Source: Oenanthe sinensis
Taxonomy: Eukaryota > Streptophyta > Magnoliopsida > Apiales > Apiaceae
DNA: 64,000 nt
Direction: 5' to 3'
Assembly (NCBI GenBank): GCA_028671895.1
Contig: JAPMAC010000221.1
Span: forward strand, 3,410,001 to 3,474,000
The notes under the pieces are model-generated. The model worked only from the letters and a program-made list of their open reading frames with translations, was not told the DNA's origin and did no database searches. Positions 1 to 9,100 of this stretch are shown here, in pieces (position 1 is the first letter of the stretch; every line of letters starts with the position of its first letter). Position numbers and translations under genes: made by a program.

Positions 1-351
1 TGGGATTGCTACTCAACACTGAAGAAGTTCATTAATATGTTCAAGCGTTGGTGAAAAATAAAATGGTAGTGTTATCAAAAGTGTTCAGAAGATATAAAAG
101 ATTTCATTTTGATTACTACAGAAAGATTCCAGAAGAAGAACAAAGACAGTGAAGCAGAAGAATGACAGAAGGCCTCAACTTAAAGTATTAATTAATGGAG
201 AATATTTATTAGTATGACACAAATGAACCAGACAGTACATTTGTGTGTCAACTAAAATAATATTTATTCTTCATTTAGCTCAAGTGGTTTCAAGAATAGA
301 AGACAAAGAAAAGACGGAAAGATTTCAAAGCTGACCGCAGATTAAACATAT
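1..351 (+). repeat. Element B: probable upstream (U3) piece of its 5' LTR
   Basis: There is no gene here. The segment is cut off at 351 by insertion of element A, and the other half of the interrupted LTR resumes at 11940. The two pieces together are about 1.18 kb, a normal size for this kind of LTR. The piece contains GTATGAC at 212-218, the complement of the GTCATAC word repeated in the rest of the B LTR. The left boundary may lie before the window. This assignment rests on context, because no second copy of the piece is present for comparison. Confidence 0.5.
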
Positions 352-711
352 TGTTATTCGCCCTTAAGTACACTAAGTTTGGAGAAGGGGGGGGGTTGAA
401 TACAAACTTAAGAATTAAGTCAACTTCTTACGGAAATAAGTTTGTACAAAGAGAGTGTTTAATTAAGATTGATGTAACTAAGAACTGGATAACTAAAGTG
501 TTGATAACAGAAACAACAAGATTAAAAATTACTAGTGGATTGTTTTTCCACTAGTGTGTTTTTGCTTTCAATTGATCTTAGTAAAAATACTAAGCTGCGT
601 ACAAAGTTGAATGTAGAATCTAGAAAAGCATTACAAGTTCTGCCTGATTTTCTACTTTGCTTTTCTTGAGTTCTATTACAAAACAACTACTTCTTTGCTA
701 CTGTGTTGTTG

Positions 712-720
712 CTTTTTATA
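712..720 (-). promoter_or_regulatory. TATA box in the 3' LTR of element A
   Basis: The minus strand reads TATAAAAAG, a good plant TATA box, about 270 bp downstream of the palindromic array. In this LTR copy it would drive transcription outward into the flank. The matching site in the 5' LTR is 11121-11129. Confidence 0.6.
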
Positions 721-987
721 AACAACAACTACTCCTCTAGTTTTCTATCGACTGATAACAATATAATATTACAATTTATACTGTTTACATAAAAATAGAA
801 ACTAGCTCCTTTTCACAGCTTTCCTTGTAGAACTTACTAGCTCTGGAAGTGTCTTTTGTCTTAAGATATTCCTTGGATGCTGTGTTGCCTAGAAAGTCTT
901 CACAGTCCTGACATGACTGTCTTCCAATGATTCAGTTTCTGCACTGTTCCCGTGAAATCTGGCTTTTAGCTAAATAGGGAAACTTTA

Positions 988-1470
988 ATCAACTGATAAA
1001 TGATGTTAAGCTTATCAGTTGATTCACCTTTGCTTATCCATCGATGGATAGGATATCTGTTGATCAGTTGATGTGTCGATGGATAATTGAGCTATCCATC
1101 GACTCCTTATCCATTGATGATTCTTTATCCGTTGACTGTAATTATCCATTGATAGCTTTCATCCGTTGAGTAGTGTCTTCATCCATCGACTTCAACATCA
1201 GTTGATCACTTCACTTGTGAGAATTCTGACTTAGAATATTTACAATTGATCAGCCATTCTTCACATCTGTTGAGAAGCTAGAAATTGAAGTCAATAACAT
1301 CAGTTGACTACATCATTGCATCCATCGAGGTAATACAATCAATTGATAGTGAAACATAAATCAATGCTACAATCCAGTTTATCAGTTGAGAAACAAGTTT
1401 CAACTGATAGCTGGTTTCCTAATCAATGGATATTTATAAGTCATATCCATTGATCAGTTACAAAAATAAT
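988..1470 (-). repeat. Palindromic word array A1 in the LTR (ATCCATCGA / ATCAGTTGA words)
   Basis: Roughly fifteen to twenty variants of ATC(C/A)(A/G)T(C/T)GA occur in both orientations. Examples are a perfect 16-bp palindrome TATCCATCGATGGATA (1035-1050), an inverted repeat with 12-bp arms (988-999 with 1012-1023), and 10-bp arms at 1076-1085 with 1093-1102. The array is duplicated at +10409 in the other LTR. The same words recur at 5815-6115 and in two coding stretches of this element. Confidence 0.9.
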
Positions 1471-1530
1471 TTTGAGTCCCTATTGAAATTCTAAGTAATT
1501 TGTTATCATCAAAACTCATAATTCCTAACA

Positions 1531-1540
1531 ATCTCCCCCT
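1531..1540 (-). promoter_or_regulatory. Polypurine tract of element A
   Basis: The minus strand reads AGGGGGAGAT immediately before the 3' LTR. This is the expected plus-strand DNA primer site for reverse transcription. Confidence 0.85.
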
Positions 1541-1710
1541 ATTTATGAATATTTAAAATATGCATAAATTTTCTGTTGATGATAACAAAACTCCTGAACA
1601 TTTTCATTCTTAGCAAGAATTACAATATTGATAAGTAAAGTTTTAGACAGAGTAATCAGATACCAGACAGGGATGAATTCTGATAATTTTGATGATTGAG
1701 GTTGAATCTC

Positions 1711-4700
1711 CTATCTTCTCCTTCTTCCCCTTGACTCATTCATCTTGTCTTCATTCTCCTTCATCTTCCTGTAGAGGGTTCCCTTCAATATCTTCTCATC
1801 TTCAATCCTGTAGTCCAATTGACTTGCCAGATGATTTAATTCCAGATTTGGAAGTTTGTCTATTTCTTGACAAATATCAATGCATTTTTCTCTGCCTTCC
1901 CTGTCCTTGTATATCATCAAGTAGAAGGGCTCATGAAGCACTTTTCTTCCTTCAGGATTCCAGATCTTTATTGTGTCATCCCTTTCTTCTTGAACAGGTG
2001 CCTCCCTTATCTTCTTCATTCTTTCAAGGATGGCCTTTCCTAGCTCTTCAGTTAGATAATACTTCCTGTTGAGCATAGTGTAGATCTTCCTCAAGATGCC
2101 ATATCCTTGATCCAAAACTTGGTTGAATGTGAAGGTTGAGTGTGATCCATCTTCATACTCAATGTGAAGAAGATCAACATCTTTCTTCCTTTGCCCTTTT
2201 GCTGCAATCATTCCCTCAGCTTTGATTGGCACAAAGTTTTCAGATTTATGTTTGAACACCTCTATTTCTTTGGCTTGATTACTCCCAGAAGCTTGACCTT
2301 CAGTCTTGACTTGTTTTGGCTTCTTCTCCTTGTCTTCATCAGCTAATGGTCTTTTAACTCCAGATGATTTTGGTGCATCTTTGGGCTTGTTTGCTCTTTG
2401 CTTCATCCTTGGCCTCCTTTCACCTTCTTTTCTTCTGGCTTCTCTTATTAGCCTATCCTCTTCATCATATTCCCTTTGCAATTGAATGGCTAATTCTTCT
2501 TGTCTTCTTTCTTGTTGCTCCTTTTCTTTTATGCCAACTGCTATGGCTTTGCTCAATAATTTTTCACTTTCCCCTCCACCTGTGACAGCTTTCTTTTTAT
2601 CATCTTCAATTAGCTTTCCCTTTCCTTTCCTGTCACCAGGTTGTGAGCTGCTGGTACTTGTTTCTTTGAATTTGCTAGCAATTGCATCAAATTTCCTTAC
2701 TATGTCTTGAGCCAACTCCTTCTTGGGATCTGTAGTCTTTACCACATCTTCAGTACCACTTGCTTTCTCCAATGCATCAGCTTCTTGTTTCTCCCCCTTT
2801 TTGTTATCAGCAACTGGCACTTGTGCTACTGACTGAGAGAGTATGGGAGTCTCTAAGAGTTTACCCAGAAGATTGATTTGAGTGACTTGATTCTTCAAAA
2901 TTTGCTGCATGCTAAGTTCCATGGAGGTTACTCTTTTCTCCAATTCCATTACTTTGTCCTTTGCTGAAAACTCAGTGTCCAACCTTTGCTTGATTCTAGT
3001 CAGCATTGTGAGGCTGAGTCTGGAGTCAATGGTGGTGTCAAAATGCATCCTTGAGCTGTCAATGTCTTCTCTTATTTTCTTCAATTCATACTTGGAGCTT
3101 GTGACATGCATTTTCTGGATCTTCAAATTATCCCTGTAAAAGTTCAGAATTCTCCTGTGCAGGGGATCCACCACATCTGCTTCAGCCATGGACCTTCTGT
3201 AAAGAGAAATAATGGCCCTTTCTGTTTCAGCCAAATTAGTTTCATCACTAGCCACTTGTGGATCTAGAAGGTCATCATCAGAATTGTCATCAAAATCTTC
3301 AGGATTCATGTGGGATATATCATCAGGTTGACTGGCCAAAAACTCTTTCCCACTCCTGAATTGCTCTTCTGTCTGCACTAAACCCAGCATTTGCTCAGCT
3401 ATTTGATTAGATGCTGCTGCTAGTTCCTGATAATGAGGATCTTCATGTTGAAAGGTTGAAGCATCAAGATTTACAGCAATTTCATCCTCCACCTCCAAGT
3501 TGACTTCTGCACCTCCTGCAGGGACTTCATAGTCTACAGCTCCCCCTGACTCCAGCCCCAACTTCTGGGTGAGTCCTGCTTCATTCTGCTCAGTTTTAGA
3601 AGTTGATGCTTCATGAGATGGTGAAATTTGTTTCTCTCTATTCTTTTCTCTCTCACTCTCTTCTCTCTTTTCTTGCATCAGGATCTCATCCTGGATTCTC
3701 ACCTCTCCCTTACTTTCCTCTCCTTTTTCATCAGCTGCTAAGGTAGGACTCTCTTTTCTCACACCCTCTCCTTTTGCCACCTCAGAAGAATTTGAGGGCC
3801 CCTCAGTCACACACTCTCCTTTTGCCAAGGTATGCAAACCTTGCCTCTCACACACCTCACCCACTCCACTCAATCCTAATAGGGTATTGGCCACTTGAAG
3901 TGTTTCAATGGATGATTCATGAATTGACATTAAGGGATCAATCGATGGATAAGAAGTATCCATCGATGGATGAATATCCGTTGATGGGAGCTCGTCGATG
4001 GATGTAAGGATATCCATCGATGATAGTGAACTAGTCAATGGATGTTGGAAGTTATCAGTTGATTGCATAATATCCATTGACTGGAGAGAACTAACAGTAT
4101 TTGCCTGATCAACCAAGGTGTTAACCTTATTTGGTGATGCAGGTGAGAGTGTTGGCTCCACCCTGAGTTGCAAAGAGGGTGAATTTGAAACAATGAAGTT
4201 GTCAATCAACACTGTTTCTGAAGAAATAGTTTTTGAGGGAGATTGAGAAGAAAATTCAGATAAAGAATGGGGCTGTGCCTCAGGAAGATTCTGAGACACA
4301 TCAAAAGAAGAAACGGAAGGCTCCACCAAATTTTCATTTGGCTTTGCAAGTGTGTGTGTGCCCTGTGCAGTATTTGTAACCTTCTTTCTTCTTTTGTATG
4401 GTTGTATTATTTGGTGACCCTTATCCCCATCTGATGGTCCTGGTTGAGACCTCTTTTCAATAGTTACATCTTTTTGAGAAGATGCAACTAGGGATGTGTT
4501 CAAGTCCTTTACTACAGCCTCAATCTGTTGGGAGATTGGACTGGAGGCTGGCTGGTTCCTCTCAATCTCACTCTCCTTATCCTTCTGGCTTTCTTGATGT
4601 TGGCCAGTTCCCTCACCCTTATCAACCACCTTCACTCTCCCCTCAGTGATTTTTCTTTTCTTACTTCTTACAACAGTAGTCTTTTGAGAAACTACTGAGG

Positions 4701-5622
4701 TGGTTTGATTAGACTTGGGTTTTGAAGGTTGTGCAACTTGGGTAGGAGGAATGGGGGCATTTCCATCTCCCTCCATTGTTGCAGAAGGCAAAGAAATTTG
4801 ATATTTTGAAGAAGAATGTAAAAGATTGAGATTTTGAAGATATACCTGCACAAGAGGAGGATAAATGAGGCACAACTTAGGGTGTAAGTTGATTCTCACA
4901 AGATCCTTGAAGACCCTCTTGTTTTGCATCCATGGCTCCAAGGACTCCATATCTGCACTTATTTCATATTCTCCAACAGAGGCATTAATAATCATCATGA
5001 AAAATCTTGCAAAGTAGATATTATGTTTCCTAGATGACTTGGGTCCTAATTTGGCAGTCAATTCATTTAGGAGTAATGTGCCAAAATTAAAATATTTATC
5101 AAATAGGACAGAATAAGCAATTTCTTGCATACTTATTGTAATTGCATCAAAATTACTTATTTTTCCAGAAAATACTTTAATTATGGCATCAAAGAAATAA
5201 CTCCATTCTTTTCTAAGATTCTTCCTAACAACTTCTCCTAATCCAGTTTCAGCATTTGCATAATTAACGGATTCTAACATGTCCCTAATTTCTTCTTCAG
5301 TTGGGGGCTTATCACAATTATTTGCAGGCAATCCTAAACATTCAGATAATGAAGTACTATTTATTGTATAGGTATTACCTTTGCAAGAATAAGAAATTAC
5401 CTTCCCATCTGATGAAATCTCTGCAGAGGTCCACAGTTCTTCAACAAAGGAACACACGATTGTTGGTGCTTCGCTGAGAGCTTTGGAAACTTTGCAATCT
5501 CCTAGGAATCGCATCAATGGATGAAAGTCCACAGGAGCATCATTCACCGTTAGACATGCTGTGAAGTTGTTCTGTTCATAGGTGAACCCAGTGGAAGAGA
5601 CGATCTTCTTTTGTGGTGCCAT
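1711..5622 (-). CDS. Element A: third ORF ('env-like' position), function unknown
   Basis: Open frame of 1303 residues on the same strand as gag-pol, starting 525 nt after the pol stop. It sits where Sireviruses carry their 'envelope-like' gene. I see no signal peptide and no convincing membrane segment, so the envelope label is positional only. Residues 1-250 form a folded-looking domain with the pattern DG..IS and later ECLGLP; a diverged version starts the third ORF of element G. About residues 280-750 are low-complexity S/T/P/E-rich linker, including an S-(M/I/T)-D repeat at about 510-576 encoded by the palindromic words. Residues 840-930 look like coiled coil, 1060-1115 are K/R-rich, and the last 190 residues look globular, ending in an arginine run. 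The ATG context is strong (A at -3, G at +4). A possible own promoter lies upstream. Confidence 0.85.
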   Translation of the reverse strand: MAPQKKIVSSTGFTYEQNNFTACLTVNDAPVDFHPLMRFLGDCKVSKALSEAPTIVCSFVEELWTSAEISSDGKVISYSCKGNTYTINSTSLSECLGLPANNCDKPPTEEEIRDMLESVNYANAETGLGEVVRKNLRKEWSYFFDAIIKVFSGKISNFDAITISMQEIAYSVLFDKYFNFGTLLLNELTAKLGPKSSRKHNIYFARFFMMIINASVGEYEISADMESLEPWMQNKRVFKDLVRINLHPKLCLIYPPLVQVYLQNLNLLHSSSKYQISLPSATMEGDGNAPIPPTQVAQPSKPKSNQTTSVVSQKTTVVRSKKRKITEGRVKVVDKGEGTGQHQESQKDKESEIERNQPASSPISQQIEAVVKDLNTSLVASSQKDVTIEKRSQPGPSDGDKGHQIIQPYKRRKKVTNTAQGTHTLAKPNENLVEPSVSSFDVSQNLPEAQPHSLSEFSSQSPSKTISSETVLIDNFIVSNSPSLQLRVEPTLSPASPNKVNTLVDQANTVSSLQSMDIMQSTDNFQHPLTSSLSSMDILTSIDELPSTDIHPSMDTSYPSIDPLMSIHESSIETLQVANTLLGLSGVGEVCERQGLHTLAKGECVTEGPSNSSEVAKGEGVRKESPTLAADEKGEESKGEVRIQDEILMQEKREESEREKNREKQISPSHEASTSKTEQNEAGLTQKLGLESGGAVDYEVPAGGAEVNLEVEDEIAVNLDASTFQHEDPHYQELAAASNQIAEQMLGLVQTEEQFRSGKEFLASQPDDISHMNPEDFDDNSDDDLLDPQVASDETNLAETERAIISLYRRSMAEADVVDPLHRRILNFYRDNLKIQKMHVTSSKYELKKIREDIDSSRMHFDTTIDSRLSLTMLTRIKQRLDTEFSAKDKVMELEKRVTSMELSMQQILKNQVTQINLLGKLLETPILSQSVAQVPVADNKKGEKQEADALEKASGTEDVVKTTDPKKELAQDIVRKFDAIASKFKETSTSSSQPGDRKGKGKLIEDDKKKAVTGGGESEKLLSKAIAVGIKEKEQQERRQEELAIQLQREYDEEDRLIREARRKEGERRPRMKQRANKPKDAPKSSGVKRPLADEDKEKKPKQVKTEGQASGSNQAKEIEVFKHKSENFVPIKAEGMIAAKGQRKKDVDLLHIEYEDGSHSTFTFNQVLDQGYGILRKIYTMLNRKYYLTEELGKAILERMKKIREAPVQEERDDTIKIWNPEGRKVLHEPFYLMIYKDREGREKCIDICQEIDKLPNLELNHLASQLDYRIEDEKILKGTLYRKMKENEDKMNESRGRRRR

Positions 5623-5766
5623 TCTTTCAGTTGATATTCAAGAAATTAAAGTGAACTTGAAAGAATTTGTGAGAGCTCGTGGGAATTAGATAAAATTAGC
5701 TTGAGAGAGAGACAGAGATGAATAGAAAAAAAATAGCAGGTAAGAATGAATTTTTAATTGTTGCTG

Positions 5767-5775
5767 CTATTTATA
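5767..5775 (-). promoter_or_regulatory. Candidate internal promoter for the third ORF of element A
   Basis: The minus strand reads TATAAATAG, a consensus plant TATA box, 145 nt upstream of the third-ORF ATG (5620-5622). The sequence between them has no ATG and includes a CT-rich stretch (about 5700-5735), like a plant 5' UTR. Going upstream, the first ATG-equivalent is near 5951, so about 330 nt are ATG-free. A splice acceptor in the CT-rich tract (CTCTCTCAAG) is an alternative explanation. Confidence 0.5.
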
Positions 5776-5814
5776 TTTCCTAGTATTAAAAAGACTTGAA
5801 ATGACTTTTTAATT

Positions 5815-6115
5815 AGTAGATAACCGTTGATGTATAAAAGACTGTAATTTATTACCCTTGATGGTAATTCTCCAACGGCTATAATTTGATCAACGGATGA
5901 ATAAAACTGTAGAAATTCTATTACTATCGACGGATAAAAATAGAGAATTAATCATTTATCGATCGATCACTAACTACCAAGATAATTAACTGTCGATAGA
6001 TAAATATCCATCGATAGGAATAACATTTATCTGTTGATCAAATAGGATGGGATTTATCCATCGATAAACAATTACTTAGGTAATTATCTGTCGATAGATA
6101 AATATCCATTGAATT
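5815..6115 (-). repeat. Palindromic word array A2 in the pol to third-ORF spacer
   Basis: The spacer contains repeated variants of the LTR words (ACCGTTGAT, TATCGACGGATAA, ATCGATCGAT, CTGTCGATAGATAA, ATCCATCGATA, TCTGTTGAT). ATTAACTGTCGATAGATAAA and close repeats of it occur twice, around 5985-6005 and 6085-6105. The array is upstream of the candidate internal TATA box, mirroring the arrangement in the LTR. Confidence 0.8.
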
Positions 6116-6147
6116 GTGAACAATGGCTGCAAAACTTGACAGACATT

Positions 6148-9100
6148 TTAAGCATGAGTATAATTAAGCATACCTAACTCACAGACTAATCTATTAAAAG
6201 TAGATTCATCTAGAGGTTTGGTAAATATGTCTGCAAGTTGTTGTTCACTAGGGACAAAATGTAATTCAACTGTACCATTCATTACATGTTCCCTAATGAA
6301 ATGATACCTAATGTCAATGTGTTTAGTTCTGGAATGTTGCACAGGATTTTCTGTTATTGCAATGGCACTTGTATTGTCACAGAAGATGGGAATTTTGTTC
6401 AAGTTGAACCCATAGTCAAATAGTTGATTCCTCATCCATAAAATTTGTGCACAGCAACTTCCAGCAGCAATGTACTCAGCTTCTGCAGTTGAAGTTGATA
6501 CTGAGTGTTGCTTTTTGCTAAACCATGACACAAGTTTATTTCCCAGAAATTGACAGGTGCCTGTAGTACTTTTCCTGTCTATTTTGCAACCTGCATAATC
6601 AGCATCTGAGTAGCCTATTAGATTGAAACCAGAATCTCTAGGATACCAAATACCTAAATTTGATGTACCCTTAAGATATTTGAAAATTCTTTTAATAGCT
6701 ACTAAATGAGATTCTCTAGGATCAGCCTGAAATCTAGCACATAAGCATGTAGAGAACATTATATCTGGCCTACTAGCAGTTAAATATAAAAGTGAGCCTA
6801 CCATGCCTCTATAACTTGAAATATCCACCTTAGCTTCTTTGGTATTTAATTCAAGTTTAGTGGCAGTGGCCATGGGAGTTTTTGCAGAAGAACATTCACT
6901 TAACTCAAATTTCTTTAACAAATCATGAATGTACTTTGTTTGATTTATAAAAATACCATCCTTAACCTGTTTGACTTGTAACCCAAGAAAGTAGGTAAGC
7001 TCTCCCATCATGCTCATTTCATATTTACTCTGCATTAGTTTGGCAAACTTCTTGCAAAGTTCCTCATTTGTTGATCCAAAAATAATGTCATCCACATAAA
7101 TTTGTACAAGAATGATAGAGCCATTAACATGTCTACTGAATAGAGTTTTATCAACAGTACCTCTTGTGAAATTATTCTCAATGAGAAACTGAGATAGAGT
7201 GTCATACCAGGCCCTTGGTGCTTGCTTCAAGCCATAAAGTGCTTTGAGTAAAAAGTAGACAGAGTTAGGAAATTTTAGATCTTCAAAGCCAGGAGGTTGT
7301 TCCACATAGACTTCCTCTTCTAGTACTCCATTTAAAAATGCACTTTTCACATCCATCTGGTAGACTTTGAAATTAGCATGTGCAGCATAGGCCAGAAAGA
7401 TTCTAATTGCTTCTAACCTTGCAACTGGTGCAAAAGTTTCATCAAAATCAATTCCTTCTTCTTGTGAATAACCCTTTGCTACAAGCCTTGCTTTATTCCT
7501 AGTCACAATACCAGTTTCATCCATTTTGTTTCTGAATACCCATTTTGTACCAATTACTGATCTGTCTTTTGGTCTGGGCACCAGCTTCCATACTTTATTT
7601 CTTTCAAACTGATTCAGTTCTTCTTGCATAGCCAAAACCCAATCAGGATCCATGAGAGCCTCTTCAATTCTTTTGGGTTCTTCTTGAGATAGAAAACTGC
7701 TATACAGACACTCATTTTGAGTAGCACTTCTTGTCTTGACACCATCTTCTGCATTTCCAATAATTAGTTCAAATGGATGGCTTCTTGTCCATTTTCTTTG
7801 AGGATACAAATTTTGCCTTGATGATGAAGCTTCATGATCATTTGTATTGAACTCAAAGTGATCTGAATTTGTAGAATGATTCTGAAACCCTCCCCCTGAA
7901 GTGGATACCCTTGATGAAGATTGTTGATTATCCGTTGAGGAGATATCAGTTGATGCATTATCAGTTGATGGATTTCTGTCAACTGATAAATTATTCATTG
8001 ATGCAGTAACATCAACTGATATTGGGTTTCTGAACACTTGAGGTTTTATAATTTCTGCCTCTTCATCGTCATTTACATCATTTGATTCATTCTCAAAATG
8101 CAGTGTGTCATGATTTCCTTCATCAAACAAGCCTTGAATCTTTTTATCATCAAATACTACATGTACAGATTCCATAACAATGTGTAGTCTGAGATTGTAG
8201 ATTCTATAGGCTACACCTGATAGTGCATACCCAATAAATATAGCTTCATCAGCCTTGGCTTCAAATTTTCCTAGATTTTCACCTTGATTTCTTAGTACAT
8301 AACACTTGCAGCCAAAGACATGAAGAAATCCCACCTTTGGCTTTTTGTCTTTCTTGATCAATTGATAAGGAGTCTTCCCTTGAGCTTTATTTACTAGGGA
8401 GATGTTTTGAGTAAAACATGCTGTGTTTATGGCCTCAGCCCAGAAGTATGTTGGGAGTTTGGCATCTTCCAACATGGTTCTAGCAGCTTCAATCAATGTC
8501 CTATTTTTCCTTTCAACTACCCCATTTTGTTGAGGTGTTCTGGGTGCAGAGAATGTGTGTATGATTCCTTTTGATTCACAGAACTCTTTCATTGTGGAAT
8601 TTTTGAATTCTGTTCCATTGTCACTCCTTATCTTCTTTACATCCAATTCAAGATTTTTCTCATTTTCTCTTATGTGCTTGATGATGAGATGACTAGCTTC
8701 ATCCTTTGAATGTAGAAAATAAGTCCATGAGAATCTTGAAAAATCATCCACAATGACTAGAGCATACCTCTTCTTTGCAATAGACATAATATTTACAGGA
8801 CCAAACAAATCCATATGTAATAACTCAAGTGGCTTTTCAATTGAAGATTCCAATTTCGACTTAAATGATGCCTTCCTCTGTTTTCCTTTCTGACAAGCAT
8901 CACAAAGTCCATCCTTGACAAATTCCATTTGTGGTAAGCCTCTCACTTGATTTTTCTTAACCAAGAGATTCATGGCTTTGAAATTCAAGTGAGCTAATTT
9001 CTTATGCCACAGCCAACTTTCATTTGTACTTGCCTTAGAGAGAAGACAAGTCATTGATTCTGCATTTGTTGAGTTGAAGTCAGCCATGTACACATTCCCT

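Larger units (their letters stand above)
352..1530 (-). repeat. Element A: 3' LTR
   Basis: Direct copy of 10761-11939. It starts (minus strand) with TGTTAGGAATTATGAG and ends with GGCGAATAACA. Read on the minus strand it holds an array of short palindromic words (about 1470 down to 988), then a TATA box at 712-720, then a terminal part with a G-run (plus-strand 377-396) next to the TTGTATTCAACC signature common in Sirevirus LTR ends. A short reading frame at its outer end is incidental. Confidence 0.95.

Noticed and set aside
351..963. Short reading frames at the outer edge of both A LTRs (also at 10760-10963)
   Set aside because: They lie within LTR sequence, start at a non-ATG codon and have no domain. 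They are duplicates because the LTR is duplicated.
988..1470. Possible CRISPR-like array
   Set aside because: The words are only about 9-16 bp, irregularly spaced, in both orientations and inside an LTR of a plant retrotransposon.
1689..4007. Plus-strand reading frames across the third ORF of element A
   Set aside because: They are antisense to a clear 1303-codon frame and have no recognisable motif or start context of their own.
1711..5622. True retroviral-type envelope gene
   Set aside because: No signal peptide, cleavage site or membrane anchor is visible. The name would rest on position only.
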